Notes: a model not told the origin generated them from the letters alone. Shown: positions 26,471-36,179, counted from the stretch's first letter. The stretch: DNA of 64,000 bases from Glutamicibacter sp. JC586 (GCF_009805585.1 NZ_VHIN01000005.1:124001-188000), one strand, 5' to 3'. Translations and numbers: made by a program.

Positions 26471-26845
26471 AACAGTCAGAGGCGGCACTGTAGTCAGAGG
26501 AGACATTTCCACTGATACCAAAACCTGCACTTGGTACCCAAAAATGCGTGCCAGTTCGACGTTACGCAACTACGCCTTCGAAGGTGTGCAACCAGCATCC
26601 CGAATGGCGGCAAAATAGCTGCAGGACCAGCCGCGAGACGACGGTATAAAAGTGGGTTACTGCAGCACTCAACAGCATTCCTCTATGCAACGAAAGTCCC
26701 GGGCGACTAAGCCCTCGATTTTTCAATGCAAACATGGGGCAGAATAGTATCCCAGAGTCCGGTCAACATTGAGCAAGGTCCAGAAAGGGGTCAACGTAAA
26801 AGTTTTGGCCCTGATGCGATAACACCACCGTTGAGGATTGACGGC

Positions 26846-26890
26846 AAAAACCCGCTGCCCCTCATCATAAAGATAAGAAACAACGGGTTT
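26846..26890 (-). terminator. Terminator downstream of the first tRNA-Val
   Basis: Ten-base arms (26848-26857 and 26881-26890, one mismatch) followed on the minus strand by GGGTTTTTGCC. Confidence 0.6.
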
Positions 26891-26898
26891 CGCTATTG

Positions 26899-26971
26899 TG
26901 GGCCCTACCGGGATCGAACCGATGACATTCACGGTGTAAACGTGACGCTCTACCAGCTGAGCTAAAGGCCC
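26899..26971 (-). tRNA. tRNA-Val (anticodon TAC), no encoded CCA
   Basis: 73 bases on the minus strand with complete cloverleaf: acceptor GGGCCTT/AGGGCCC, D arm GCTC-AGCTGGTA-GAGC, anticodon stem TCACG/CGTGA around TTTACAC (anticodon TAC), T arm ATCGG-TTCGATC-CCGGT. The bases after the discriminator A are CAA, not CCA. It is identical over its length to the copy at 27760-27832. Confidence 0.95.
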
Positions 26972-27196
26972 TCCTGCAGCAACTCACGGAGCAAATCTCT
27001 TTGCTTCATTCTGTTTTCTGCAACAAGAAATAATTTAGTACATACCGGACTGACTTGGCAAATTGAACGGGCTATATTTCCAAAAGAGTGCCACGCATCA
27101 CTAAATATCTCCCTTGGCCCCCAAGCATTCCTAAACCGGTGCCGACCCACCAAGCTACCTCACTAAAGTGTCGGTGATGTCCGACAAACTGAGAGC

Positions 27197-27652
27197 ATGA
27201 AGACCACACGCATGCCACTAACCATCACCCTTTGCCTAATACTCTGTGCCTGCGGTTCAAACTCCCCCGGATCCGTACAGTCAGGCACGCCAACGCCCGC
27301 ACCCAAGGAAGTGCTCCAACCCGCCGATCTCACCGGAGATTGGAAGCAGAAAAATTCCGAAAGTAACGATGCATACCAAGCGGCGACAATTGATGGTGAA
27401 ACCATCACCATCAATTGGGTGACGAACAACGAAGATACAAAGTCGCTTTATTGGGTGGGAAGCTTTGAAGCGCCAACATCTGGTGCTGAATCCCACTCCT
27501 GGACATCCAAACGTGATCAAGAAGCAACCGAAAGTGCCATGCTAGCTTCAGGCGACGAGACTAAGAAGTTTACCTACGAAAACGGCGAAATTTCCTACGA
27601 AGCAGGAATCATGGGGACAACGACGACCGTGCGGCTGAGCAAAACTGAATAG
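27197..27652 (+). CDS. Small lipoprotein of unknown function between two tRNA-Val genes
   Basis: 151 residues. Lipoprotein signal MKTTRMPLTITLCLILCACG with lipobox Cys near residue 19, a Thr/Pro-rich linker, then a compact domain beginning LTGDWKQKNSESNDAYQAA, with strand-rich segments ETITINWV, YWVGSFEAP and TTTTVRLSKTE. Similar short lipoproteins are, to my recollection, found in actinobacterial mobile regions, but no function is known. Lower GC and its location between identical tRNA genes suggest acquired DNA. No ribosome site as strong as its neighbours' was seen. Confidence 0.7.
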   Translation: MKTTRMPLTITLCLILCACGSNSPGSVQSGTPTPAPKEVLQPADLTGDWKQKNSESNDAYQAATIDGETITINWVTNNEDTKSLYWVGSFEAPTSGAESHSWTSKRDQEATESAMLASGDETKKFTYENGEISYEAGIMGTTTTVRLSKTE

Positions 27653-27717
27653 CAACTTATTCGCGCTTGAATCATTCCGGCCGAAGTCTGGTCCGCAACT
27701 GCAACAATTCCGAAAAT

Positions 27718-27756
27718 AAAAAATCCTCGATCCGAATGGATCGAGGATTTTTTATT
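27718..27756 (-). terminator. Terminator downstream of the second tRNA-Val
   Basis: Sixteen-base perfect arms (27718-27733, 27738-27753) with loop GAAT, T-rich on both sides. It lies directly 3' of the minus-strand tRNA and can also stop the plus-strand lipoprotein transcript. Confidence 0.93.
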
Positions 27757-27759
27757 TGG

Positions 27760-27832
27760 TGGGCCCTACCGGGATCGAACCGATGACATTCACGGTGTAA
27801 ACGTGACGCTCTACCAGCTGAGCTAAAGGCCC
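27760..27832 (-). tRNA. tRNA-Val (anticodon TAC), CCA encoded
   Basis: Same 73-base sequence as the copy at 26899-26971 (anticodon TAC), but here the discriminator A is followed by CCA on the minus strand. The genomic CCA and the strong terminator make this the more conventional copy. Confidence 0.96.
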
Positions 27833-27952
27833 TAACCATGTTTACTTTTGCAAGCCAACGAGGAATAACTTTACATAGGTTTTTCAGTTCCCGCAAATCG
27901 AGAAGGACACTATTTAGGGTGAACTGGAACACATGGTGCATCAAACCCCGGG

Positions 27953-28402
27953 CTATCGCCCCTCTATCGCCACTTTGTAGGCTTCCACGCTTCGTGCTTC
28001 GGTCATTGGAGAACTGAAAACCTCGCGCACGATTCCATCAACTACCCACAACGAGAGCCTGGTGGCCACACCAATCCGATCGTCAAAAGCATCCGCCTTA
28101 CGCGCCACTTCTCCATGTGGCCAAAAATCAGCGAGTAAATCGAATTCAATACCCAGGGACTCTGCGTAGTTGCGTAGGGTGAATTTATGGTCGACCGAAA
28201 TCGCCACCACGCGCACCTGATGATCCGTAAAGTACGCGTGCTCAACCTGGAGTGCTTCTAGCTCTGAACCGCAGACTCGCGAAAATGCCCACGGATAAAA
28301 GACAACCAGCACGCGACCTTCAGAAAGGTCGGTGCTGGTAATCGTCTCGCCATATTGATTGGGCAGCGAGAATTCGAACAGGCGCGAACCTGCTTGAATC
28401 AT
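27953..28402 (-). CDS. ahpE: Peroxiredoxin, AhpE-like one-Cys type
   Basis: 149 residues. Thioredoxin-fold peroxidase that reduces peroxides; the peroxidatic cysteine is C44 in FYPWAFSRVCGSELEAL, and the family's Thr/Ser before Cys is Ser41. The rest (VRVVAISVDHKFTLRNYAE, FDLLADFWPHGEVARKADAFD) matches AhpE. No second conserved cysteine is seen. Its ATG overlaps the stop of the DUF3052 gene (TAATG). The order ahpE-DUF3052 divergent from aceE is the same as in Mycobacterium tuberculosis (Rv2238c, Rv2239c, Rv2241). Confidence 0.88.
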   Translation of the reverse strand: MIQAGSRLFEFSLPNQYGETITSTDLSEGRVLVVFYPWAFSRVCGSELEALQVEHAYFTDHQVRVVAISVDHKFTLRNYAESLGIEFDLLADFWPHGEVARKADAFDDRIGVATRLSLWVVDGIVREVFSSPMTEARSVEAYKVAIEGR

Positions 28403-28818
28403 TAGTTCTTCTTACGTGGGGCGAGGCGAACTGCAGACCAGTCCTCCGAAACCCCTTCACTGGTCGTCACATGCAGGCCAGCGCTAGGGGCCTCCTGCTG
28501 AATAAGTGCTGGGGACACATGACCTTCGCGGCCCTGCTTGGGTGTCAGCAACCACACGATGCCAGTTTCGTCCAAGCAGTTGAGCGCGTCCATCAATGCG
28601 TCAACTAAGTCTCCGTCGCCATCGCGCCACCAGAAGATAACTGCGTCGACAACGTCATGATCCTCTTCGGTGAGCAGTTCTGAACCAATCAGTTCCTCGA
28701 TCGAATCACGCAGATCGTAATCCACGTCATCGTCGTAACCCAGTTCCTGAATAAGGTTGTCATTTACGAAGCCCATCTTTTTAGCGGGCTCCAAGTTTGC
28801 CGATACGGCGTCGCTCAC
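28402..28818 (-). CDS. DUF3052 domain-containing protein
   Basis: 138 residues, acidic. Core: PAKKMGFVNDNLIQELGYDDDVDYDLRDSIEEL, then VVDAVIFWWRDGDGDLVDALMD and a C-terminal VSPALIQQEAPSAGLHVTTS in motif order. Actinobacterial family of unknown function found beside aceE and ahpE. GTG at 28818 follows AGGAGG, deciding the start over an open frame to 28878. Divergent from aceE and translationally coupled to ahpE. Confidence 0.87.
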   Translation of the reverse strand: MSDAVSANLEPAKKMGFVNDNLIQELGYDDDVDYDLRDSIEELIGSELLTEEDHDVVDAVIFWWRDGDGDLVDALMDALNCLDETGIVWLLTPKQGREGHVSPALIQQEAPSAGLHVTTSEGVSEDWSAVRLAPRKKN

Positions 28819-29180
28819 TTCATTCCTCCTGCTGGTGCAAAGCGTTACTACCAACGAAACACGGTTTTCTCGTTCCATTCAAGCGCTGTAGCGATAACAC
28901 GCCGAACAAATATAACCCATAACTTCGTGCCTCAGTTCATACTGACAGGTGCTTATTGACGATAGCACCTATACGATATGGCTCAAGTCACATCAAATGT
29001 CATATTTATGCTGATTTTGGGGCGTAATCATGCTCCCAAGCCCCCACAAATGACACTAGAGTGTCATATGAACCGACAGTGCACATCACTCCAGTGTTAC
29101 TGCACCCGTTGTCCCACAACCGTTGCATCGCAGTGCAAAACTGCAACGTAGCGGAGCCGCAATTCAATCAAGGAGCTTCC
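28819..29180. promoter_or_regulatory. Divergent control region of DUF3052-ahpE and aceE
   Basis: About 360 bases with two inverted repeats. AGGTGCT (28948-28954) and AGCACCT (28964-28970) flank TTGAC, a possible -35. ATGACACTAGAGTGTCAT (29050-29067) is a perfect 18-base palindrome about 115 bases before the aceE start. Further TGTCAT copies lie near 29000. These are likely operators for the pyruvate dehydrogenase gene; the regulator is not identified. Confidence 0.5.
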
Positions 29181-31925
29181 GTGGCTGTAGAGGAACACAT
29201 CTCCCAGATCCGTAGCGGGTTGACTTACCAGCTATCAGATCAGGACCCTGAGGAAACTCAGGAATGGATGGACTCGTTTGACTCTCTTGTAGAGTCCCAG
29301 GGCACCGAGCGTGCTCAGTTCATTATTCGCTCGCTACTACAGCGTGCAGGTGCCAAGTCCGTGGGCGTCCCCCACGTGACCACCACCGACTACGTGAACA
29401 CTATTCCTGTCGATCAGGAACCAGACTTCCCGGGCGATGAAGCCATCGAACGCCGCTACCGCGCTTTCATGCGTTGGAATGCAGCCATCATGGTGCACCG
29501 TGCCCAGAACCCAGCCATCGGCGTTGGCGGACACATCTCCACCTACGCTGGTGCAGCCACCCTGTACGAAGTGGGCTTCAACCACTTCTTCCGCGGCAAG
29601 AACCACCCAGGCGGTGGCGACCAGGTCTTCTTCCAGGGTCACGCTTCCCCGGGTATGTACGCACGCGCCTTCCTCGAAGGACGTTTGTCCGAAGAGGACA
29701 TGGACGGCTTCCGTCAGGAAAAGTCAAAGGAGGGCCACGCCCTTCCTTCCTATCCACACCCACGCTCGCTTCCGGACTTCTGGGAATTCCCAACCGTGTC
29801 CATGGGTATTGGTCCAGCTAACGCTATCTACCAGGCACAGCTGAACCGCTACCTGCAGAACCGCGGTATCAAGGACACTTCCGACCAGCAGGTCTGGGCT
29901 TTCCTCGGCGACGGCGAAATGGACGAGCCAGAAGCACGTGGTTTCCTGCAGCTGGCAGCCAATGAAAAGCTGGACAACCTGAACTTCGTCATTAACTGCA
30001 ACCTGCAGCGTCTTGATGGCCCAGTTCGCGGTAACGGCAAGATCATGCAGGAACTCGAAGCGTTCTTCCGCGGTGCTGGCTGGAACGTCATCAAGGTTAC
30101 CTGGGGTCGCGAATGGGATGCTCTGCTCGAAGCAGACAAGACCAACGCCCTGGTTGACATCATGAACCAGACCCCGGATGGCGACTACCAAACCTACAAG
30201 GCTGAGTCCGGTGCCTTCGTGCGTGAGCACTTCTTCGGTCAGCGTCCAGAAACCAAGGAATTGGTTGCTGATATGACCGACGACGAGATCTGGAATCTGA
30301 AGCGTGGTGGCCACGACTACCACAAGGTTTACGCCGCCTACAAGGCTGCCGTTGAGTTCAAGGGCAAGCCAACTGTCATTTTGGCCAAGACCGTTAAGGG
30401 TTATGGCCTAGGTTCGCACTTCGAAGCTCGCAATGCGACCCACCAGATGAAGAAGCTGACCATGGAGGACCTCAAGGGCTTCCGCGATCACCTGCGTATC
30501 CCTATCACCGACGAGCAGCTCGAAGCCGATCTGTACTCGCCACCGTACTTCCGCCCAGCCGAAGATTCGGCCGAGTACAAGTACATGATGGAACGCCGTG
30601 CAGCTCTGGGTGGTGCAGTACCAACCCGCCGCAAGGAAACTTCAGTCAAGCTTCCACTTCCTGGTGACAAGGCTTACGCCATCGCCAAGCGTGGCTCGGG
30701 CAAGCAACAGGCAGCCACCACCATGGCCTTCGTGCGTCTGCTCAAGGATCTGATGCGCGACAAGGAATTCGGTCACCGCATTGTGCCGATCGTCCCCGAC
30801 GAATCGCGCACCTTCGGCATGGACTCCTTCTTCCCTACCGCGAAGATCTACAACCCAGCCGGTCAGAACTACCTGTCCGTGGACCGCGACTTGGTATTGG
30901 CCTACAAGGAGTCCCCTCAGGGCCAGCTGATCCACCCGGGCATCAACGAAGCCGGCGCCGTAGCAGCGTTCACCGCTGCAGGCACCAGCTACTCGACCCA
31001 CGATGAACCGCTGATCCCGATCTACGTGTTCTACTCGATGTTCGGCTTCCAGCGCACCGGCGATCAGTTCTGGGCCGCCGGGGACCAGATGACCCGTGGC
31101 TTCATCATCGGCGCTACCGCCGGGCGCACCACCCTGACCGGTGAAGGCCTGCAGCACGCTGATGGTCACTCGCCGATTCTAGCCTCGACCAACCCATCGG
31201 TAATCACCTACGATCCTGCCTACGGTTACGAAATTGGCCACATCATGCGTTCCGGTCTGGAGCGTATGTACGGCGGAACTCACGCCGATCCAAACGTGAT
31301 GTACTACTTGACCGTGTACAACGAGCCAATCAGCCAGCCAGCTGAACCGGAAACCGTTGACGTTGAGGGCATCATCAAGGGCATCCACTTGCTCAAGGAA
31401 GCTACCACCGACGGCCCACGCGCACAGCTGCTGGCCTCCGGTGTGGCCGTGCCTTGGGCGTTGGAAGCTCAGCAGATCTTGGCCGACGAGTGGGGCGTAT
31501 CGGCTGACGTATGGTCGGTCACTTCTTGGAACGAACTGGCTCGTGACGGTATGAACGCCGACGACGAAGTCCTGGTCGATCCTTCCAAGGCTCGCCGTAC
31601 CCCGTACGTGACGTCTAAGTTGGAGTCCACCCCGGGCCCAGTCATCGCGACCACCGACTACATGCGCGCAGTGCCAGAGCAGATTCGCCCATACGTCCCA
31701 GGTGAATTCCACACCTTGGGCGCCGACGGATTCGGCTTCTCGGACACCCGTGCTGCAGCGCGTCGCTTCTTCAAGATCGATGCCCACTCGCTGGTTGTCC
31801 AGACCTTGCAGGCCCTGGTCGTGCGTGGCGAAATCCCTGCAGATACCGCAGTAAAGGCCCACGCCAAGTACGATCTGAACAACCCAAATGCCGGCAAGTC
31901 CGGCAACGCTGGCGGCGACGCCTAA
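29181..31925 (+). CDS. aceE: Pyruvate dehydrogenase E1 component, homodimeric
   Basis: 914 residues. Decarboxylates pyruvate using thiamine diphosphate and passes the acetyl group to the E2 component, giving acetyl-CoA. The TPP motif is [12 protein letters not shown] followed by NFVINCNLQ; other signs are [29 protein letters not shown] and [23 protein letters not shown] at 29181 with AAGGAGC upstream is used; the frame is open from 29061, but the length then exceeds the family. The regulator and FAS II genes follow, linking acetyl-CoA supply to fatty-acid synthesis. Confidence 0.96.
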   Translation: MAVEEHISQIRSGLTYQLSDQDPEETQEWMDSFDSLVESQGTERAQFIIRSLLQRAGAKSVGVPHVTTTDYVNTIPVDQEPDFPGDEAIERRYRAFMRWNAAIMVHRAQNPAIGVGGHISTYAGAATLYEVGFNHFFRGKNHPGGGDQVFFQGHASPGMYARAFLEGRLSEEDMDGFRQEKSKEGHALPSYPHPRSLPDFWEFPTVSMGIGPANAIYQAQLNRYLQNRGIKDTSDQQVWAFLGDGEMDEPEARGFLQLAANEKLDNLNFVINCNLQRLDGPVRGNGKIMQELEAFFRGAGWNVIKVTWGREWDALLEADKTNALVDIMNQTPDGDYQTYKAESGAFVREHFFGQRPETKELVADMTDDEIWNLKRGGHDYHKVYAAYKAAVEFKGKPTVILAKTVKGYGLGSHFEARNATHQMKKLTMEDLKGFRDHLRIPITDEQLEADLYSPPYFRPAEDSAEYKYMMERRAALGGAVPTRRKETSVKLPLPGDKAYAIAKRGSGKQQAATTMAFVRLLKDLMRDKEFGHRIVPIVPDESRTFGMDSFFPTAKIYNPAGQNYLSVDRDLVLAYKESPQGQLIHPGINEAGAVAAFTAAGTSYSTHDEPLIPIYVFYSMFGFQRTGDQFWAAGDQMTRGFIIGATAGRTTLTGEGLQHADGHSPILASTNPSVITYDPAYGYEIGHIMRSGLERMYGGTHADPNVMYYLTVYNEPISQPAEPETVDVEGIIKGIHLLKEATTDGPRAQLLASGVAVPWALEAQQILADEWGVSADVWSVTSWNELARDGMNADDEVLVDPSKARRTPYVTSKLESTPGPVIATTDYMRAVPEQIRPYVPGEFHTLGADGFGFSDTRAAARRFFKIDAHSLVVQTLQALVVRGEIPADTAVKAHAKYDLNNPNAGKSGNAGGDA

Positions 31926-31960
31926 GCAAAGCAGGCTGGGTTTGTGATCCAGAGCTGCTA

Positions 31961-32003
31961 CTGCCCCCGCCAGACCGGATGGTCTGGCGGGGGCAGTACT
32001 TTA
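31961..32003 (+). terminator. Terminator after aceE
   Basis: Sixteen-base perfect arms (31961-31976, 31981-31996) with a 4-base loop, then TACTTTAAT. Confidence 0.88.
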
Positions 32004-32056
32004 ATAACTTGCCCGCACGTTCACATGCGCGCAGAAAAATCACTAAGCTTAAACCC

Positions 32057-33265
32057 ATGAGTCCAGAACTCGATGCCCTCGCACCGAAAAACCGATCCAT
32101 TCACTCGCAGGCGCCCAGCGCCCAAACGCTCAAGCGCCTAAAAAGCCACATCGGTGTTCTCTCGACCACGGCGCTAAAGTACCTGGACCAGCAGCTGCCT
32201 TGGTATCGCTCATTGGATCCCAACGAACGCGCCGCCCTCGGCTTGATCGCACAAAAGGGAATCTCCACCTTTGTTTCCTGGTATGAAGATCCCACCAATA
32301 CCCCAGCCTGGGTAGTCACCGACGTTTTTGGTGCCGCCCCCACCGAATTAACCCGCTCCATCTCGCTACAAAAAGCCTTGGGATTGTTGCGCACCATCGT
32401 GGACGTGGTCGAATCGCAAGTCCCAGATATCGCCACCGAGTCCGAACAAGCCGCCTTGCGTGAAGCGGTACTACGTTACTCACGAGAGGTCGCCTTCGCC
32501 GCCGCTGAGGTCTACGCGCGGGCTGCCGAAACCCGCGGCGCTTGGGATTCGCGGCTCGAAGCCCACGTGGTTGATGCGGTACTGCACGGTGAACCCCATG
32601 ACTCGCTGGCCTCACGCATCGCAGCGATCGGCTGGCGGTCACAAAAGAACATTCGCATTCTGGTTGGCGCCACACCCACCGCGAATTCCGCGACGTTTGT
32701 GGCGACGCTACGGCGAGTAGCCACGCGTTACTCCCGCGACTCCTTGGTGGGAGTGCTGGGCGATCGTTCGGTACTGATGCTCTCGGACACCAAATTTGAG
32801 GATGTCGATCTGACCCGCTTCACCCGCTTCTTCGGGCACGGTCCGGTGGTCTACTCCCCCTTGGCGCCCACGGTCAAAGAGATGCACCATGCCGCAGTGG
32901 CCGCGGTGGCCGGATACACCGCTGCCCACGCATGGTCTCAAGCCCCTAACCCGGTCAGCACCGATGACCTGTGGCCAGAGCGCGCAGCTAATGGGGACAA
33001 TCTAGCCCGCACAGCGCTGATCGAACAGGTCTTCGACCCACTACTACAGGCCTCCAATGGCCTACTTGATACCCTCTCCAGCTACCTGGCTCTGGGCCAT
33101 TCCCTGGAAGGGACCGCGCGTGAACTATTTGTACATGCCAATACCGTGCGATACCGACTCAAACGAGTCACCGAAGTCACCGGCTGGGACCCACTGGTCC
33201 CGCGTGATGCTTTTGTACTCCAGTCAGCGTTGCTCTACGGGCGGCTGAGAGAATCAAACTTGTAG
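32057..33265 (+). CDS. PucR/CdaR-type regulator of the fatty-acid genes
   Basis: 402 residues. The C-terminal helix-turn-helix of the PucR/CdaR class is LSSYLALGHSLEGTARELF-VHANTVRYRLKRVTEVTG in motif order (residues about 345-395); the N-terminal two thirds carry the GGDEF-like and ligand regions. Orthologues at this exact position are Rv2242 of M. tuberculosis and, as I recall, FasR of Streptomyces coelicolor, an activator of the fab operon. ATG at 32057 chosen because upstream frame is not conserved. Control of fabD-acpP-fabF is thus a reasonable inference. Confidence 0.88.
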   Translation: MSPELDALAPKNRSIHSQAPSAQTLKRLKSHIGVLSTTALKYLDQQLPWYRSLDPNERAALGLIAQKGISTFVSWYEDPTNTPAWVVTDVFGAAPTELTRSISLQKALGLLRTIVDVVESQVPDIATESEQAALREAVLRYSREVAFAAAEVYARAAETRGAWDSRLEAHVVDAVLHGEPHDSLASRIAAIGWRSQKNIRILVGATPTANSATFVATLRRVATRYSRDSLVGVLGDRSVLMLSDTKFEDVDLTRFTRFFGHGPVVYSPLAPTVKEMHHAAVAAVAGYTAAHAWSQAPNPVSTDDLWPERAANGDNLARTALIEQVFDPLLQASNGLLDTLSSYLALGHSLEGTARELFVHANTVRYRLKRVTEVTGWDPLVPRDAFVLQSALLYGRLRESNL

Positions 33266-33441
33266 GCTTCACCCAAAGAACCCACGAGACGCAGGACACT
33301 CGGTTCTACGCCTATGGCGCATTACATGGGAACTTTTACGGACCATAAGATAAGCTTTTGTAGAGATCCTACAAACAGTCACCATGAGCTTGGTACGCAA
33401 TTGAAGCGCCAAAAGCTCCTAAAATTTGGAAAGCTGTAAGA

Positions 33442-34365
33442 GTGTTAGCAATTGTTTGCCCTGGACAGGGCTCCCAGACCCCAGGTTTCCTCGCCGAATG
33501 GCTCGAAGTTGAAGGTGTTGCCGATCATTTGGCAGCCCTGAGCCAGATTACCGAGCGCGACCTCACCGCCCATGGCACCGTCTCTGACGAAGAAACCATC
33601 AAGGACACCGCCGTCGCTCAGCCGCTGATCGTCGCCGCTGGCCTTGTCACCGCACGGGCGCTGTTCGGAAACAACCTTCCAGAAGGCGTAATTCTTGCCG
33701 GTCACTCAGTTGGCGAAATCACCGCTTCAGCCCTCGCAGGTGCGCTGGATGAAGCCGACGCAATGAACTTCGTCAAGGTCCGCGCCAACGCTATGGCTGA
33801 AGCTGCCGCTGCTACCCCGACCGGAATGGCCGCGGTCCTCGGCGGAGATCCTGATGAGGTTCTGACTGCCCTTGAATCCCACGGGCTCACCCCAGCCAAT
33901 GCCAACGGTGGTGGACAGATTGTTGCTGCAGGCACCCTTGAGCAGTTGGCCGCTCTGGGCGAAAACCCTCCTGCCAAGGCTCGCGTTATTCCATTGAAGG
34001 TCGCTGGCGCATTCCACACCGCACATATGCAACCAGCGGTGGGTACTCTCTCCGAGCTGGCTGCGACCATCTCCCCCAAAGATCCAGCAACCACCCTGCT
34101 CTCCAACTTTGATGGGCAGCCGGTAACTAACGGTAACGCCAACCTCGATTCCCTAGTCGCCCAGGTTTCCCGCCCGGTCCGTTGGGATCTGTGCATGAAA
34201 TCGTTGGCCGAAGCAGGCGTGAGTGGTGTGTTGGAGCTGGCTCCGGCAGGTACCTTGGTGGGCCTGGCGCGCCGCGGCCTGAAGGGTGTCAAAACCCTCG
34301 CCGTCAAGTCCCCTGCCGATCTAGAAGCTGCCCAGGCGTTCATCGCCGAGCACACCAGCAACTAG
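33442..34365 (+). CDS. fabD: Malonyl-CoA:ACP transacylase
   Basis: 307 residues. Loads malonyl groups on the acyl carrier protein. VCPGQGSQTPGF at the N-terminus, the nucleophile Ser89 in GHSVGE, and the catalytic His192 in AGAFHTAHM are all present. GTG start is used, as the family begins MLAIVCPGQGSQ. First gene of the FAS II group; unlike many relatives, fabH does not follow. Confidence 0.95.
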   Translation: MLAIVCPGQGSQTPGFLAEWLEVEGVADHLAALSQITERDLTAHGTVSDEETIKDTAVAQPLIVAAGLVTARALFGNNLPEGVILAGHSVGEITASALAGALDEADAMNFVKVRANAMAEAAAATPTGMAAVLGGDPDEVLTALESHGLTPANANGGGQIVAAGTLEQLAALGENPPAKARVIPLKVAGAFHTAHMQPAVGTLSELAATISPKDPATTLLSNFDGQPVTNGNANLDSLVAQVSRPVRWDLCMKSLAEAGVSGVLELAPAGTLVGLARRGLKGVKTLAVKSPADLEAAQAFIAEHTSN

Positions 34366-34448
34366 CGGATCGAACTCAAAGATTTGCGCGCCTTACCCGC
34401 CATGATGCGACCGGCAAGCTCATCTCTGACCTAAGCTTTAAAGCGACG

Positions 34449-34482
34449 AAACTGCACAGCATCTTGATGCACCGCAGTTTTT
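34449..34482 (+). terminator. Attenuator-like hairpin between fabD and acpP
   Basis: AACTGC (34449-34454) pairs with GCAGTT, with inner GCATC/GATGC and small bulges, followed by TTTTT. It could reduce read-through from fabD, or mark where a gene was removed, leaving acpP dependent on its own promoter. Confidence 0.5.
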
Positions 34483-34575
34483 GCAAACCGGTTCGTGAAC
34501 TCTCCCGTCATTTGGGAGCTGATCGGCCACTACGAACACCGGAGTCCTCCGGTAACTGAAGAAAAGGAGCCATCC

Positions 34576-34821
34576 ATGGCTAGCAACGAAGAAATCCTGG
34601 CGGGCCTCGCCGAAATCGTCAACTCTGAGACCGGCCTGGACGAAGCAGACGTGCAGCTGGACAAGTCCTTCACCGAGGACCTGGACATCGACTCGATCTC
34701 GATGATGACCATCGTGGTAGAGGCAGAAGAGAAGTTCGACGTTAAGATTCCGGACGAAGAAGTAAAGAACCTGAAGACCGTAGGCGACGCAGTAAGCTTC
34801 ATCGCCGGCGCACAGGCCTAA
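34576..34821 (+). CDS. acpP: Acyl carrier protein
   Basis: 81 residues, strongly acidic. Ser40 in the DLDIDSISMM motif is the 4'-phosphopantetheine attachment site. Start ATG at 34576 behind AAGGAG; the upstream in-frame ATG would add non-family residues. Carries the growing chain for FabD, FabF and the other FAS II enzymes. Confidence 0.96.
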   Translation: MASNEEILAGLAEIVNSETGLDEADVQLDKSFTEDLDIDSISMMTIVVEAEEKFDVKIPDEEVKNLKTVGDAVSFIAGAQA

Positions 34822-34925
34822 GCCTTCGGCGTTTATCGCCACTACCGTTGCATGGGTACGCCGTGCACATCGGCCGGTACGTGAAGCCGGCCCCCTAAAT
34901 TTCAATTCGCACAGTAGAGAGTTTG

Positions 34926-36176
34926 ATGATGGCGCGCAAAGTAGTGATCACCGGTCTCGGAGCCACCACCCCAATCGGCGGGGACGTCCCCACCCTCTGG
35001 GAGAACGCTTTGAAGGGCGTCTCCGGCGCCGCAACCTTGGAAGATGACTGGGTAAAGGAATACGACCTGCCGGTCACCTTCGCTGCGCGTGCTTCCGTTC
35101 AGCCAGCCGAGGTGCTTTCGCGCCCGGAAACTAAGCGTATGGACCCCTCAACCCAGTTCGCTGTCATCGCCTCGCGTGAAGCCTGGGCCGACTCGGGCCT
35201 AAACAAAGAGGAGATCGATCACAACAAGCTGGCCGTGGCCTTTGCTACCGGCATCGGCGGTGTGTGGACTCTGCTCAACGCTTGGGACACCCTGCGCGAA
35301 AAGGGCCCACGTCGAGTGCTGCCAATGACCGTGCCAATGTTGATGCCTAACGGCCCAGCCGCCGCAGTTTCGCTGGATCTGGGTGCCGCTGGTGGGGCTC
35401 ACACCCCTGTTTCGGCGTGTGCTTCGGGCACCGAAGCCATGCACGTTGGTCTGGAACTGATCCGTTCGGGCAAGGCCGATGTCGTGATGGTTGGTGGCGC
35501 AGAGGCGGCCATTCACCCGATGCCGATGGCTGCTTTCGCTTCCATGCACGCACTCTCGCGTCGTAATGATGACCCTGCTAAGGCCTCGCGTCCGTACGAC
35601 ACCGACCGCGACGGCTTTGTTATGGGTGAAGGAGCTGGTGCACTGGTGCTCGAATCCGAAGAGCACGCACTGGCACGTGGCGCTCGTATCTACGCCGAGC
35701 TGGCCGGTTCCTCCGTGACTTCCGACGCGCACCACATCACCGCACCGGATCCAGATGGCTCCGGCGCAACCCGCGCGCTGAAGGCAGCAATGTACGACGG
35801 CCGCATTCAGCCCGAGGACGTCGTGCACGTAAACGCGCACGCCACCTCCACGCCTGTGGGCGATGCACCGGAGTACACTGCGTTGAAGAATGCCTTGGGC
35901 GACCAGCTCGATAACGTCTGGGTTTCGGCAACGAAGTCACAGATGGGTCACCTGCTTGGCGCATCCGGCGCAGTCGAGTCCGTCCTGTGCGCGCTGGCCG
36001 TGTACCACCGCACCACTCCGGTGACGATCAACCTGGACAACCAAGATCCAGCGATCCCACTGAAGGTTGTTACCGGCGAGCCTCAGGCACTTCCAGCTGA
36101 AGGCAGCATCGTTGCGTTGAATAACTCCTTCGGTTTCGGCGGCCACAACGCGGTTGTCGCAATCCGTAGCGTCTAG
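34926..36176 (+). CDS. fabF: Beta-ketoacyl-ACP synthase II
   Basis: 416 residues. Condensing enzyme that elongates acyl-ACP with malonyl-ACP. Catalytic triad: Cys165 in VSACASGTEA, His in VNAHATSTPVGD and His in KSQMGHLLGASGA. Glycine-rich C-terminus NNSFGFGGHNA is complete. TTG-ATG-ATG precede the coding part, and ATG 34926 (or 34929) is likely, behind GAGAG. In mycobacteria the same position holds kasA. Two hairpins follow. Confidence 0.95.
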   Translation: MMARKVVITGLGATTPIGGDVPTLWENALKGVSGAATLEDDWVKEYDLPVTFAARASVQPAEVLSRPETKRMDPSTQFAVIASREAWADSGLNKEEIDHNKLAVAFATGIGGVWTLLNAWDTLREKGPRRVLPMTVPMLMPNGPAAAVSLDLGAAGGAHTPVSACASGTEAMHVGLELIRSGKADVVMVGGAEAAIHPMPMAAFASMHALSRRNDDPAKASRPYDTDRDGFVMGEGAGALVLESEEHALARGARIYAELAGSSVTSDAHHITAPDPDGSGATRALKAAMYDGRIQPEDVVHVNAHATSTPVGDAPEYTALKNALGDQLDNVWVSATKSQMGHLLGASGAVESVLCALAVYHRTTPVTINLDNQDPAIPLKVVTGEPQALPAEGSIVALNNSFGFGGHNAVVAIRSV

Positions 36177-36179
36177 TCA

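Larger units (their letters stand above)
25914..26898. other. Gene-poor stretch
   Basis: Nearly 1 kb between CsbD and tRNA-Val without an intact gene. The first 150 bases are AT-rich and probably hold the csbD promoter. Positions 26130-26470 read as a broken minus-strand coding remnant, annotated separately. In 26480-26845 nothing recognisable was seen on either strand. Confidence 0.5.

Noticed and set aside
27672-27944. Open frame of 90 residues on the minus strand
   Set aside because: It reads through the tRNA-Val gene at 27760-27832 (the residues around AFSSAGRASRLHRE are tRNA sequence), so it is not a gene.
32057-33265. Assignment as the TetR-type FasR of mycobacteria
   Set aside because: The helix-turn-helix is at the C-terminus and of PucR/CdaR type; the mycobacterial FasR is an unrelated TetR protein.
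34366-34575. Remnant of fabH between fabD and acpP
   Set aside because: No KAS III motif was visible in any frame; only 210 bases remain.
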